From contig NZ_AP027043.1 of NCBI RefSeq assembly GCF_027924665.1, positions 3,596,001-3,660,000 on the forward strand: a stretch of 64,000 nt of DNA, read 5' to 3'. Below, piece by piece: positions 1-10,800 of this stretch. The notes below the pieces were generated by a model. The model was not told the origin of the DNA, did not search any database, and was given only the letters and a program-made list of their open reading frames with translations. Positions within the stretch are counted from its first letter, which is position 1; every line of letters begins with the position of its first letter. The DNA comes from Flavobacterium sp. GSB-24. Lineage in GTDB: Bacteria > Bacteroidota > Bacteroidia > Flavobacteriales > Flavobacteriaceae. The translations under genes and the position numbers were made by a program.

Positions 1-121
1 TTATGCTTCGCCCATTAAGATATTCACCTTCAGCGTAAAGGTGTAATATGCCTTTTTCTCTTGCATTTGAAAAAACGGTGTCAACTGTATCAATAAAATT
101 GTTGTGCTTTATTTTTGCCAT
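1..121 (-). CDS. PLP-dependent alpha-oxoamine synthase-like protein, N-terminus only (serine palmitoyltransferase/BioF/Kbl-like)
   Basis: An open frame starts with ATG at 121 on the minus strand and runs 40 codons off the left edge without a stop. The protein begins MAKIKHNNFIDTV and ends in the window with HLYAEGEYLNGRSI. That resembles the N-terminus of Bacteroidota class I/II aminotransferase-fold alpha-oxoamine synthases, the group containing serine palmitoyltransferase. If so, it would condense an amino acid with an acyl-CoA, for example at the first step of sphingolipid synthesis. The lysine and PLP-binding motifs lie outside the window, so the exact reaction cannot be decided. It is divergent from the gene at 374. 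Confidence 0.55.
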   Translation of the reverse strand, partial: MAKIKHNNFIDTVDTVFSNAREKGILHLYAEGEYLNGRSI

Positions 122-329
122 TTTCTATAAGGTTTTTAAGTTTTACAATCATTATTTTTTAAATATCTGAAAAACAGACATCTAAAATTCCTTATAAAAA
201 TTGAAAGTACTTTTATTTACAGATATTTTACTCCCAATTTGGCAAGGGTAATTCCCGATTTAACAACAAATCAGTGTGTTTTGCAAGAAATAATCCACAA
301 TTGACAATTACAATGTTTCTTAATCTTTA

Positions 330-337
330 TATTTTTG
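330..337 (+). promoter_or_regulatory. Candidate -7 promoter element for the gene at 374
   Basis: The octamer TATTTTTG matches the Bacteroidota TAnnTTTG -7 consensus and lies 36 bases before the start codon at 374. I see no TTG at the expected 17-23 base distance upstream; the nearest is at 301-303, which is too far. The assignment therefore rests on one box. Confidence 0.35.
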
Positions 338-373
338 TTAAATTACAACCCTTTATTTAAAAACTGATAGGAC

Positions 374-757
374 ATGATTGCGGCACATGAATCTTATGAG
401 AATCGAAATGCGAGATTTTGGATTGAAAAGGGAATTCTTTTTTTCGAATACAAGCCCAATACTGCAATTGATTTAGAAGTAGCTATGCGTGTTGTAGCTG
501 ACAGGATCGCATTTCAAAATGAGAGACAATTACCAGTGTTTTGTGATACTAGGGGCATAGTCTCGATTGACAAAGCAGCCAGAGACTATCTGGCTAAATC
601 CGGATCTCTGCTTGCAAAAGCAGTTGCATTGATTGGCAGTGAAAACGTTTCAATGACGATGAGCACTTTTTATCTGGAAATCAACAAGCCCTCTGTACCT
701 ACCCGAATCTTTACTGTTGAGCAGGAGGCAATGGATTATCTTAAAAGTTTTCTATAG
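374..757 (+). CDS. SpoIIAA/STAS-like small protein, DUF7793-type
   Basis: This 127-residue soluble protein has no signal peptide. Alternating strands and helices, a central VFCDTRG segment near residue 56, and a C-terminal helix ending EQEAMDYLKSFL suggest the SpoIIAA/STAS-like fold of the flavobacterial DUF7793 family. No enzymatic residues are apparent. It lies 45 bases ahead of a PAS-AraC regulator on the same strand and may be co-transcribed with it. It is divergent from the oxoamine synthase-like gene. The family has no established function that I can name; a role in partner switching would be analogy only. Confidence 0.5.
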   Translation: MIAAHESYENRNARFWIEKGILFFEYKPNTAIDLEVAMRVVADRIAFQNERQLPVFCDTRGIVSIDKAARDYLAKSGSLLAKAVALIGSENVSMTMSTFYLEINKPSVPTRIFTVEQEAMDYLKSFL

Positions 758-802
758 AAACAGATCTAACTAGGCAGAAGTAAATATATAAAATCAGGAC
801 CG

Positions 803-1747
803 ATGAAGAGACCCCACAATCGCCAGCGGCTAATATCCATGCACAAGATGTTATTTGAGATAGCACGGGGCAACTTCAATGGTCATATTCCCCTTAGCAG
901 TTATGACGACGAAATTGAAACTCTGGTGGTTCTTGTAAACATGGTTGCAGAAGAACTTAAAGAGTCTGCCTTTCATTCCGGTTTTGTAAATCCCTATGTT
1001 ACTCATAGGATGGTAACACCTGCAACTTTTATTTTAGATGAAAATCATTCTATAAAAAATGTAAATCAAGGCGCCTTGGAAATTTTGGGTTATAATGCAA
1101 CAGAAATGCTAAGACGCCCGATACAGGATTTCTTAAGCGATGACTTCAGCAGTATGTCTGACATTGAGAGAAAAGAACTGGAAGAGATGCTTTTATCGGG
1201 TGAAATCATTACACTGAATTTTATAACACTCAAAAAGCTGATTGTAACTGCCGAGTGTTCGGTATCGAGATTATCGGATGGTAAGTTTACCGTACTTAGT
1301 TTTGTGGCTCCCTTTCTCAAGGTTAATGAAGCTGCTTCTGAAGCATTTGAAATTAATTTAAGCAGGCATTCTAATTTCAAACAAACTGATGCGCGCCTTA
1401 TACAGCGGGTTTATGATTATGTACTGGCGAATTTGACTGAACCATTACCATCTGTTAAGGAACTGGCAAGACAGTTCGGTACAAATGATTTTAAACTCAA
1501 AGACGGATTTAGGCATTTTTTCCATACAAGCGTCTACAAGTTTTATACAGAGCAGCGTCTAAAAAGGGCTTACCTTATGATAGAGCAGACCGATATTCCG
1601 CTGAAGAATATTTCCTTTATGAATGGTTTTAACAGCTATCCTAATTTTTCTAAATCATTCAAGAAGCAGTTTGGATTTTCTCCTAAAGAACTCGGCAGAG
1701 GTAAAGCCGGTGGTTTTTTGCCATTGGATCACTTTAATCCTTCATAA
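803..1747 (+). CDS. PAS-domain AraC-family transcriptional regulator
   Basis: The protein has 314 residues and is cytoplasmic. Residues about 15-50 form a HAMP-like helical stretch (FEIARGNFNGHIPL). Residues about 65-170 look like a PAS sensor (FILDENHSIKNVNQGALEILGY in two overlapping motifs, then MLRRPIQDFL). Residues about 200-298 are a double helix-turn-helix of AraC/XylS type, with the family signature around GFNSYPNFSKSFKKQFGFSP. It probably binds DNA in response to a ligand or redox cue sensed by the PAS domain. Its targets are not evident. The neighbouring MauE/DUF6520 genes start 80 bases downstream on the same strand, so it may control them. Confidence 0.8.
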   Translation: MKRPHNRQRLISMHKMLFEIARGNFNGHIPLSSYDDEIETLVVLVNMVAEELKESAFHSGFVNPYVTHRMVTPATFILDENHSIKNVNQGALEILGYNATEMLRRPIQDFLSDDFSSMSDIERKELEEMLLSGEIITLNFITLKKLIVTAECSVSRLSDGKFTVLSFVAPFLKVNEAASEAFEINLSRHSNFKQTDARLIQRVYDYVLANLTEPLPSVKELARQFGTNDFKLKDGFRHFFHTSVYKFYTEQRLKRAYLMIEQTDIPLKNISFMNGFNSYPNFSKSFKKQFGFSPKELGRGKAGGFLPLDHFNPS

Positions 1748-1827
1748 TTAATTTTTGATCCCGATAGTATAAGTGTTATGGTTTTGGAATTCAGAATTTT
1801 ACATTGTTGAATTCAAATCGACTACTT

Positions 1828-3348
1828 ATGATACTGAATACGAAAATCGGATTGAAAAAAAAATTTGTAGAGATAATTTGCCTGCTGTATCTATTATTGT
1901 TTGCATATGCAGCCACAAATAAAGCCGTGGATTTCGAAAAGTTCCAGGTGGAGCTTGGGCAGTCTCCTTTATTGAGCGCGTTTGCAGACTGGATTTCTTG
2001 GACGGTACTAATTGTGGAGTTTCTAATAGTTTTTTTTCTGTTAATTACCAAGACAAGAATGAAAGCATTATATGCTGGATTTTGCTTGATGGCAATGTTT
2101 ACTGCATACATTTTTATAATGTTAAATTATAGTTCATTTCTTCCATGTTCCTGTGGTGGGATACTGGAGAAAATGAGTTGGCAGCAACATTTGTTCTTCA
2201 ATGTTTTCTTTTTGATAATAGGGGGCATAGCACTTTCATTACATAATAGCTTTGTAAAAGATAAAAGCAATTTCATTGAATTCTACAATATTAAGTTAGT
2301 TTTAGTTGCTTTAGCAAACAGTGTCATTGTTCTAATTTTATTTCTGTCTTCAGAGCAAATAATGCAGCGCCAAAACCCCTTTATTCGGCGTTATCCACAT
2401 CATCCTATTACATTAAAACATACAGTGGATTTAAAATACAATTCTTATTATTTTGCAGGATCGGGAAACAGTCAAGTATATTTAGGAAATTCAACAGTGC
2501 CGTTATATTTATTATCTATGAATTTCAAACTCCAACAGCAAAAGATACATGTAAAATTAGATCGGGACAGTTTTACTTTTAAATCGATCAGGCTAGCTGT
2601 TCGTCCTCCTTTCTTTTATGTAATTGATGGTAAAACCCGAGTGATTTTTAGAGGTCATATAAGTGATTGGAAGGCTAGATTACAAAAGCCTAAATCGCCA
2701 TACTTCAATATCGCCATACCGATTGATAGTGGTACAATTGCATTTAGGGGAATCAGCAACAATACTAATATATTAGGTTTTTTCACGACAGGAGAGAAAG
2801 CCAAGACAAATATGGCGCCACAGTTATTGCAAAAGCAAATTGATGGCATTTTCGATACGGATGGTATGTTACATTACAGTACAGAGCTGAAAAGAATTGT
2901 ATACATATACAGCTATAGAAATGAATATATAGTGGCAGATCAAAACGGGGTATTGGACTATCGAGGAAACACAATTGATACCGTTTCACATGCACAAATT
3001 AAAGTAGCATATCTCAAAAACAAAACAGAACGTACAATGGGAATTCCAACCATTAGTGTAAATGCTGCTAGCAGCATCTGCGGTCATCTTCTTTTTGTGA
3101 ATTCCAATGTTCCAGGTCGATATGAAAAAAGAAAAGTCTGGGATCAGGCATCTGTTATTGATGTATATGATCTAATTAAAAAGACATACCTGTTTAGTTT
3201 CCATATTTATGGAATTGATGGAAAAAAAATTAGGAATTTCTTGGTTACTCCAGACTATATATATGCTCTTATTGATACCAAATTAGTGATGTATAAAGTA
3301 AACAATAAATTAAAAAATGAGATGACAAATATACCTGAAGAAGGATGA
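1828..3348 (+). CDS. MauE/DoxX-like redox-associated membrane protein with a large C-terminal domain
   Basis: I choose ATG at 1828; the frame could extend to a TTG at 1804, but the ATG begins right before a positively charged start and the first TM segment. Residues about 1-165 hold four TM helices typical of MauE/DoxX. The Cys pair is in a PCSCGG motif at C107 and C109, following the second-third helix region. MauE proteins support disulfide formation or maturation of exported partners. The remaining 340 residues are strand-rich (for example FFYVIDGKTRVIFRGH) and may form a periplasmic beta-propeller; this is inference. It is followed after 95 bases by a Cys-containing exported peptide, the likely substrate. 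Confidence 0.7.
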   Translation: MILNTKIGLKKKFVEIICLLYLLLFAYAATNKAVDFEKFQVELGQSPLLSAFADWISWTVLIVEFLIVFFLLITKTRMKALYAGFCLMAMFTAYIFIMLNYSSFLPCSCGGILEKMSWQQHLFFNVFFLIIGGIALSLHNSFVKDKSNFIEFYNIKLVLVALANSVIVLILFLSSEQIMQRQNPFIRRYPHHPITLKHTVDLKYNSYYFAGSGNSQVYLGNSTVPLYLLSMNFKLQQQKIHVKLDRDSFTFKSIRLAVRPPFFYVIDGKTRVIFRGHISDWKARLQKPKSPYFNIAIPIDSGTIAFRGISNNTNILGFFTTGEKAKTNMAPQLLQKQIDGIFDTDGMLHYSTELKRIVYIYSYRNEYIVADQNGVLDYRGNTIDTVSHAQIKVAYLKNKTERTMGIPTISVNAASSICGHLLFVNSNVPGRYEKRKVWDQASVIDVYDLIKKTYLFSFHIYGIDGKKIRNFLVTPDYIYALIDTKLVMYKVNNKLKNEMTNIPEEG

Positions 3349-3443
3349 TGATACACTTAAAAATATACTAGCGCATGTATCAGGAATCAGATCGAACACC
3401 TGTAGAAAAAAGTAGATCACATTAATTTTTAAAATTTAATATT

Positions 3444-3719
3444 ATGAAAACAATTGTAAAAAAAGCTGTGCCGATGGCCATTTTTGTACTTGGAATTTCT
3501 GGAGCATTTTTCACTTCATCGATGCAGAGTGCAGAGAAAGCAGATGATATCATATTAGGATATCGAGATACACCTCAAAATCCATGTAGTATGCCTATTA
3601 CCTGTTCAGATCAGGAAAATGAGGTTTGTCGTGTTTCTTATCTTCCTGCCGGAGAGCAGGTATTTGCAAAGGATGAACAAAGTCAAACCACTTGTTCAGA
3701 AGTAGTATATCGTCCTTAA
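3444..3719 (+). CDS. Small exported cysteine-containing protein, DUF6520-type
   Basis: This 91-residue protein starts MKTIVKKAVPMAIFVLG, a signal-peptide-like N-terminus. Processing is plausible near residues 28-31 (MQSAEK). The mature part is about 60 residues with four cysteines at C48, C54, C62 and C84, enough for two disulfides. The pattern matches the Bacteroidota DUF6520 family, whose members are small, exported and of unknown function. It lies downstream of a MauE-like redox membrane protein and converges on the S9-SusD-SusC operon. A disulfide-stabilised peptide made, exported or sensed by this locus is an inference from context. Confidence 0.65.
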   Translation: MKTIVKKAVPMAIFVLGISGAFFTSSMQSAEKADDIILGYRDTPQNPCSMPITCSDQENEVCRVSYLPAGEQVFAKDEQSQTTCSEVVYRP

Positions 3720-3754
3720 TAATTAATTATTTTAGGAATGTATATTATAGGAAT

Positions 3755-3783
3755 GTAATGCAGTTCTTTTGGAACTGCATTAC
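3755..3783. terminator. Bidirectional terminator hairpin
   Basis: A perfect 12-bp stem (GTAATGCAGTTC with its complement) around a TTTTG loop lies between two convergent genes, the DUF6520-type gene ending at 3719 and the S9 peptidase ending at 3795. The flanks are T-rich on the plus strand. It is well placed to end transcription from both sides. Confidence 0.75.
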
Positions 3784-3794
3784 TATTTTATACA

Positions 3795-6440
3795 TTATTG
3801 CAAGCCATCTTTTATCCATGATGCAGGAGGTAAATCTTTTAGTTTATAGTCAAACCAATCATGTATTCGCATCGATAAGTCTTTCTGATTTAAAGGTTTT
3901 AAAATAGTATGTCCTTCTTTTGGATAAACTAACATAATATGCTCTTTATTTAATCGATGCAGAGCCAAATAAAGTGCTGCACTTTGATTCCAGTTCATTT
4001 GTTTATCGCTTTCTCCTGTCCAGGAAAGAAGTGGGGTTGTTATGTTTTCTGCATGTTCAATGGGTGAATTGCTATTATAACCTTCACGGTCATCAAACAA
4101 TGATTTTCCCATACGCCACTGCTGATTTTCAAAACGCCATATATTAGATCTGCCTGTAGCTCCAACTGTAAGATAGAAATTTTTCAGGTCTGAAGCGCCA
4201 CTTCCTGAAACAGCAGCTGCATATAGATCAGTTTGTGTAATAATAAAATTCGTTTCATATCCGCCAAAAGAATGTCCGATAAGACCAATTTTATCAGGTA
4301 GCACTTTTTCTTTTTCTATCATTTCTTTTGTTGCAGAGACAACACAATCGGCTGCGGATAATCCAGGTTCCCCTATTTGATATGAGATATCGGGCAGAAG
4401 AACAAAATAACCTTGAGTAGTAAAAGTCGTTATATTAAATCCTCTATCTTCTAATTCAGAAGGCGCAATATATTTATAAAAATCGTTTGATAATTTTTCA
4501 TAAATGTAAACAATCATGGGATACTCCTTCTGACTATTATATTGTGCTGGATAATATATGATGCCACTCAGCGAATCTCCTTTTGTATTTTTATAGTGGA
4601 TTAGTTTTGCTTTTCCCCAATAAAATTCTTCCTGCTGTGGATTACTTTGCACTAAAAGTTTTGAAGAATCATTAGATTGATTTTTAATCATCAATCTGGG
4701 TGAAACGTCATATCTCTGTTCTAAATAAACAAATGTAGTTCCGTCGGCCGACTGAGTAAATTGATTGAGAAGCGTTGATGTTGAATATACAAGATTTTTA
4801 TTTAATTTTGGTGACCATTTATAAAAGCCGGAATATCCCCTCACACTGCTCGCTTCTAATAATAACCCTTTGTTAAGATCGACTGAATCAAATATTATCC
4901 CATCATAGTTCGATCTTGCAGGAAGAACTAAAGAGTAACCTGCTAACCTGAATTTTGTTTGTGTTTCTCTACCAGATGTCAATCTTCGAGCAGAAGATCC
5001 ATCCGTGTTAATCGCCCAAATATCATATTTGTCACATAACAGGATTTCTTTGCCATCCATTGTCCAGAAAATGCTAGAATCAACATCTGAATTATTTGGA
5101 TACTGTTTTTCATTATGAAAAAAAGAAGATTTCAGATTTTTGGTGATATTGGTATGCGACTTTTTTGAAATGTCATAAATCCACCAGTTTTTTTGTTCAA
5201 AATAAGCAATGTATTTGCCGTTTGGCGAGGCTGTTGTACGTAACATATTGCCGGAATGTTGCTTCAGTAACACTTCACTTTTTCCAGAAGATAAATCCAT
5301 AATATAAAAATCTCGCTGACTCTCATAATCATACTGAGGCTCGTATTGCTTTTTATTGGAAAGTATGGCATAACGCTGATCCCCCGTCAGCATAATTTGA
5401 GGTAGAGTATCATTGGAAAGAAGTCTTGTATTATCTTTGAAAGGCTCCCATAGGGCAAGGTAAGTTTGTTCAGACTGCTTTCTTTTTTCTTCCAGAGGAT
5501 AAATCCATTTAGCATTTCCGTTCCATAATTGTACTTCAGAGCTTACTTTAGTTGTTTGTAGTTTTGTTTTTCGCTTTACAGAAAAAAAGACCTTTTGCAT
5601 GTCGTCTGATATCTTTAGTTTGTGGCTTTTATCAGTGATAGACAATGAATCTCCCAGTTCATGCTGTACATCAATATCAAGTTTGTAAATTTTATTGCCG
5701 TGTAAGTCATAATAAAAAACCATTTTGCTTTCTGATGGATTTAAAGGCATTTCCATAAAAGCAACTGATTTTCCTTTTGGATGCCAAGCCAGATTATCAA
5801 ACGAACCTGAACTGTTACCTAAAATTGTTCTTTTGTTTTTTTTAGAAAAATCTAAAAGTGTAATTGTATGCTTTGTATCTGCTTTTGAAGTGTATAATAC
5901 CATTTGCAACGCGGGATCCATCATAAAGTTATCAACTGATGCAATCTGCTCTTTGCCAGTACCATCCAGTTTACGAATAAGCAATGTTCTTTGGTTTTCA
6001 TTTTGACTCAAAAGAAGCAATAGTTTTCCTGTATTAGGCGAATAGTCATATTGTATCGCATTTTTAATTATTTCTTTTAAACCTGTTTTGAGATTTACAA
6101 GTTGCACTTCCTTAGCAGTTTGAAAAATAAACCAATCAAAATTTACAAAACGACCATTAGTTCCGGCTGGGAAGCTCTTTGTTAGCATTGATTTGGTATT
6201 TTTCAGAAATAAAGTATCAGTACCATTTTCGTATGATAAAGTATAACTGACCCATCTTCCGTTTTCGTTTAATTCATTCAGATTTAATTGGCCCCATTTA
6301 GAATAATCATTTACATTCAACACTTTTTTTTGCAATCCCTGTCCCCAGAAGGGATAGGCGGCTAATTGCAAAATAAAAACTAAAAATAAAGATGCCTTTC
6401 GGCGGGGTAATATATTGTTTATATAAAAGTCTTTTTTCAT
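3795..6440 (-). CDS. S9-family (prolyl oligopeptidase-like) serine peptidase, exported
   Basis: The protein has 881 residues with an N-terminal signal-like segment (LFLVFILQLAAYPFWG, residues about 18-33). Residues about 40-620 are a strand-rich propeller-like domain with WD40/TolB-type repeats. The C-terminal 240 residues are an alpha/beta-hydrolase domain with nucleophile S724 in GHSFGG, acid D812 in GESDKQM, and H844 in KEGHTI, so the triad looks intact. Such enzymes cut short peptides, often after proline. It is the last gene of the susC-susD operon, 35 bases after susD. This suggests that peptides imported or captured by the SusCD complex are hydrolysed in the periplasm. Confidence 0.85.
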   Translation of the reverse strand: MKKDFYINNILPRRKASLFLVFILQLAAYPFWGQGLQKKVLNVNDYSKWGQLNLNELNENGRWVSYTLSYENGTDTLFLKNTKSMLTKSFPAGTNGRFVNFDWFIFQTAKEVQLVNLKTGLKEIIKNAIQYDYSPNTGKLLLLLSQNENQRTLLIRKLDGTGKEQIASVDNFMMDPALQMVLYTSKADTKHTITLLDFSKKNKRTILGNSSGSFDNLAWHPKGKSVAFMEMPLNPSESKMVFYYDLHGNKIYKLDIDVQHELGDSLSITDKSHKLKISDDMQKVFFSVKRKTKLQTTKVSSEVQLWNGNAKWIYPLEEKRKQSEQTYLALWEPFKDNTRLLSNDTLPQIMLTGDQRYAILSNKKQYEPQYDYESQRDFYIMDLSSGKSEVLLKQHSGNMLRTTASPNGKYIAYFEQKNWWIYDISKKSHTNITKNLKSSFFHNEKQYPNNSDVDSSIFWTMDGKEILLCDKYDIWAINTDGSSARRLTSGRETQTKFRLAGYSLVLPARSNYDGIIFDSVDLNKGLLLEASSVRGYSGFYKWSPKLNKNLVYSTSTLLNQFTQSADGTTFVYLEQRYDVSPRLMIKNQSNDSSKLLVQSNPQQEEFYWGKAKLIHYKNTKGDSLSGIIYYPAQYNSQKEYPMIVYIYEKLSNDFYKYIAPSELEDRGFNITTFTTQGYFVLLPDISYQIGEPGLSAADCVVSATKEMIEKEKVLPDKIGLIGHSFGGYETNFIITQTDLYAAAVSGSGASDLKNFYLTVGATGRSNIWRFENQQWRMGKSLFDDREGYNSNSPIEHAENITTPLLSWTGESDKQMNWNQSAALYLALHRLNKEHIMLVYPKEGHTILKPLNQKDLSMRIHDWFDYKLKDLPPASWIKDGLQ

Positions 6441-6475
6441 TGTGTCTAGTATTCAATTGCTAATCTGGGTTTAAT

Positions 6476-7858
6476 CTATAAATTGGGGTTTACGATAAAT
6501 TCACTTTCTGGAATTGGCAATGAACGATCAGCGTTGTCCCAACCAGGTTTTACAGATAAAACCGCATCGACATTATTGGTACGTTTGAGATCGAAAAAGC
6601 GGTGACCATATTCCGTAAAAAGTTCTTTTCGTCTTTCTTCAATTATAGTCTGCATAAATTCTTCCTTTGTATTGACAGCAGAATTAGAAAGACCTGCACG
6701 TTTTCTGATTTTATTCAGGTCTTCTCTGGCTCCTTGATAATTTTTAAGTTGTGTATTTGCTTCTGCACGAATAAGATATTGTTCAGTTAAGCGTAGGATG
6801 ATAGAATATTCCTTTGCCGCTGAAGTATTTTTAGATTCTTTATATTTAGAGGCGTAATACCAGGTTTTGCCTGCAGTAGTAATTGCTGTTGTCCAATTTG
6901 TTTTGCGAAGGTCGTTTGCTGTAAACGAATTCATTAGAGATTCACTCATAGCTACCATTGGAGGCGGACCTGAAGTGAATGTAAACAGAATAGCTTCATC
7001 TGTGTTTTTTCCCGCTATCGAAGGCATAAACTGCCAAATGGCCTCTGTTGAGCCTTTTAAAAATACCTTGCCTATTGTTTCCTCAAAAAGATAAAGTGAA
7101 TTATTATCTATTACTTCACTACTCATTTTAACAGCATCATTCCATCTACCTGTATATAAATAGACTCTGGCAAGCAATGCCTTTGCCACAAATGAATTGA
7201 CACGAACTCTTTCTGAGCTTAAATAAGAGGAGGGAAGAAGCTGTTCAGCATTTTTTAGATCATTTATGATATGAATGTAAACCTGATCGATCGGTAAACG
7301 TTTTACAGTACTATTCAGCTTGTAGTCGGTCGTTTCGATATAAGGGATGTCTCCAAAAAGCTGTGTAAGATAAAAATGAAGCAAACCGCGAATACAAAAT
7401 GCTTCTCCTTGTAATTGAGCTTTCTCTGTAGTACTAAAATCAGATACAGCTATACCTTCTAATACTGAATTAACAGCGTAAATTTGATTGTATGCATTAT
7501 TCCACATTGTACTTACAGTAGTGTTAGAAGGCAAAACAGAATTACTATAAAACGCAAAAGCAGGATTGGTAGATGTACCATAAAAAGTAAGTTCGTCTGT
7601 ATAATAACCCAGTTGATTGGAAATACCAGAAACTGTTCCGGTAAGAAGACCTTTGTCGCGAATTTTGGCATAAATATCAGCCATTGCTGCATTGGCTGTT
7701 GTGTAATTCTGGAAAACGGCAGTATTGGTTAATTGCGATTTTGGAAGATCTACTTCGACAAATGAATCACAGGAGTAAAGCATTAAAATAAGTATATAAA
7801 AATTTATTTTAGAGGCTATTTTAAGTTGTGCTATGTTTTTTGTTGCTATTGTTTTCAT
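6476..7858 (-). CDS. SusD/RagB-like outer-membrane substrate-binding lipoprotein
   Basis: The 460-residue protein has a lipoprotein signal ending LMLYSC, with lipid-bearing C30. It has SusD hallmarks: TPR-like helices, a GEAFCIRGLLHFYL segment near residue 155, VNSFVAKALLARVYLYTG near 230, and the C-terminal IIEERRKELFTEYGHRFFDLKR motif that typifies RagB/SusD (in two parts here). It acts as the lid and ligand-binding partner of the SusC channel immediately upstream, 10 bases away. The genes around it (peptidase, Cys-rich peptide, no glycoside hydrolase) favour a peptide substrate over a glycan. Confidence 0.92.
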   Translation of the reverse strand: MKTIATKNIAQLKIASKINFYILILMLYSCDSFVEVDLPKSQLTNTAVFQNYTTANAAMADIYAKIRDKGLLTGTVSGISNQLGYYTDELTFYGTSTNPAFAFYSNSVLPSNTTVSTMWNNAYNQIYAVNSVLEGIAVSDFSTTEKAQLQGEAFCIRGLLHFYLTQLFGDIPYIETTDYKLNSTVKRLPIDQVYIHIINDLKNAEQLLPSSYLSSERVRVNSFVAKALLARVYLYTGRWNDAVKMSSEVIDNNSLYLFEETIGKVFLKGSTEAIWQFMPSIAGKNTDEAILFTFTSGPPPMVAMSESLMNSFTANDLRKTNWTTAITTAGKTWYYASKYKESKNTSAAKEYSIILRLTEQYLIRAEANTQLKNYQGAREDLNKIRKRAGLSNSAVNTKEEFMQTIIEERRKELFTEYGHRFFDLKRTNNVDAVLSVKPGWDNADRSLPIPESEFIVNPNL

Positions 7859-7868
7859 GTTTTATCAA

Positions 7869-10800
7869 TTAAAAAGTGAGTTGGATTCCGGCAGTAATTA
7901 CTTTTAATGGGGGTAAAAATCCAATGGTACTTTCTGGGTCTCCATCCTCATAAGGCGTAAAAGTCAAGAGGTTTTGGCCATTTATTGTAAACAGACACTG
8001 TAACTCTTTCGATTTTAAAGGAAGATTATAACTTATTGCTATAGTTTTTAAACGAATAAAAGAAGCATCAGTAGCAACTGCATCACTGGTACTATAAAGG
8101 GATTGTGCCGTCAATGCAACAGCATTGTATCCGGCAGTGTGCATTTGATAAGGGCTTGTATCTCCCTGTTGCTGCCAACTGTTCACGAACCTATTTGGAT
8201 GATTGATCATTCCTGCAACTCCGGCGTAACTTTCACGCTGTTGTTTAACAAACTGAAAAAGAAAATCCAATTTCCAGTTCTTGTAACTCAGTTGGTTTTG
8301 AAACCCTCCAAAAAAATCAGGATTAAGATTTATGACAGTTTGTTTGTCATCTGGAGAAGAAATCTTTCCATCGTTATTTTCATCTTTAAACTGGTAAATT
8401 CCAGTTACGGGATCAAGCCCTGTGTATTTATAACGCAGTAAAATGCTGAGTGGTTCACCAATTCGGTAAGTGTTTTTATAGCTGGAACTGGCTAAGTTTG
8501 GAAACGATACTAGATTATTTTTAGAAAAGGAAACATTGAAATTACTGGTCCAGTTAAAATTTTTATTCGAATAATTAACGGTGCGTAATGTGAACTCCAA
8601 TCCTGTATTCTGCACTGTAGCATCTAAATTGGCCTGCAGTTGTGTAAATCCAGTTGCTCCGGGAAGCGGAATACCAACCAATTGATTTGAAGAACGATTC
8701 TGATACCATGCCCCAGTAATAAAAATTTTATCTGCTAAAAAGCCTAATTCCAAAGCAGCTTCCAATTTTTTATTGACTTCCCAGCCAAAATCAGCATTAA
8801 AGAGACGGGTTGGCTGAAGCCCTATTATGTTTTGATAATTGACTCCCGAGGAGTTATAGGTGTTCAAGAACTGATAATCTCCAATCTGATCATTACCAGT
8901 TATCCCGTAACTACTGCGAATTTTTCCAAAACTCAGCCAGGAACTGTTTTTAAGAAAGTTCTCATTAGAAAAAAGCCATGCTAGACCAACAGCGCCAAAA
9001 TTCGCAAATTGATTTCCGGGACCAAAACGGCTTGATCCATCACGTCTTGCGGTCAGGTTCACAATATATAGGTCATTCCAGTTGTAATTGATTCTGCCAA
9101 AGAATGCCTGATATTTATAAATGGTTTCATCACTCATTTGAACCTGACGGTTAGCTGCTGAGGCCAAATCATAAATAAGAGCATTGGAGCTAAAACCAGA
9201 TCCCGATTGAAATAAGCGCGAAGCGTTCCTTTGCTGAAAAGTACTTCCTAAAAGAATTCCAAGTTTTCCCTTACCTAATTCTTTTTCCCAGTTTAATTGT
9301 GGTTCGATAATCCATGAGCTTCGTTTGCTGTTATTGAGATATAAAGTTGAATTGGCACTTGTTATTCCAAAAGAAGGATTATAAATCGTGGAAGGGTTCG
9401 TACGGCTTTCCACATGCTGTAAATCTGTATAGCCAAAGTTGCTTTTGAGAATCAAATTTGGAATTATTTCATAAGATAGAACCGTGTTGGCTACAAGATC
9501 TTTTGTGGTGGATTTATTCTCGGCCTGCTGGTTGGCCAAAGGATTGTTCCATGTTCCGTTTTCCCAATTAAGATTTCCTGAGGAATCGTATAGGGCTGGG
9601 GCATTTGGCGCGAGTGTTGTAGATGTTGCAGTCAGATCAAATGCTGGTTGGTCATTATTTTGTATGGTGTATCCGGCAGAAAATACAAGGCGAAACTTGT
9701 TATCTTTAGACTTATGGTTCAAATTCACGTGCGAGTTTCCCTTTTTATATAAAAAATCCCCCGGAAATACGGTCGATTGTGTGTAATAGCTTCCGCTAAA
9801 TAGAAATTGCGTGTACTGGGATCCTCCACTAATATTTCCGCGCAGTTCGTTTATTAATGATGTACCGCCGATAAGTTCCTTTTGCCAATGAGTATACCGA
9901 TTTTGATCCCATGTTCCGTTGATGTCATAATCTCCTGCAGGGTAGTTAGCTATTCCATCATTGCGAAAAGCCTGACGCCGCATGTCTAGATATTGGTCTG
10001 TGGTCATTAATTTCATAAAACGGGTAACTGAACCTGCTCCGGTTGAGGCACTAAAATCAAACTTAGTCTTTCCCTCTTTTCCTTTTTTGGTCGTTATAAG
10101 TACAACTCCATTGGCACCGCGAGAGCCATAAATTGCAGTTGCATCAGCATCCTTAAGCACTTCAATACTTTCAATTGTGTTGGGGTCGATACTGTTTAAT
10201 GGACTTGTTACAGTTGGAAAAACTGTTGAGGTCTGTGTATAACCGATAGCATCCGAAGCATAAGGTACGCCATTAATGATGTATAAAGGAGCATTGGCAT
10301 CTGTTCTTATGCTATTTCTTCCTCTGATCTGAATGTCAAATCCACCTCCTGGAACACCAGTATTTTGTGTAATGTTCACACCCGCCATTCGGCCCTGCAT
10401 AGTAGCAAGCACGTTGGTCACAGGCTGTGTCTCGATATCTTTGGAGGTAATACGGGATATATTACCTGTTCGTTCACTTTCTTTGACTGAATAATATCCG
10501 GCATTCACTTTTACTTCCTTAAGGGTAGTAGAATCATAGAAAAGTATAATGTTTACAACTGAGCGTCCTTGAATAGGAACAAGCATTGTTTTAAAACCAA
10601 TATAAGATACTACAAGTGTGTCATTAGGAGAGGAGGTGAGTGAAAACTGACCACTATAATCGGAGATTACGGCATTATTTTTTTTGTTTTTAATAGCAAT
10701 GGTTACACCGGGCAGGGGATTAGTACCGTCTGTGACAGTGCCTTGAACCATATGCTGTTGGGAAAGTGAATTGCCTTGCCGAGAGATATTTTTGGCAGAC

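Noticed and set aside
1804-1827. TTG start for the MauE-like protein
   Set aside because: The ATG at 1828 immediately precedes a charged start and first TM helix; the extra eight residues add nothing.
9484-9786. 100-residue plus-strand frame inside susC
   Set aside because: Antisense shadow of a clear SusC coding region.
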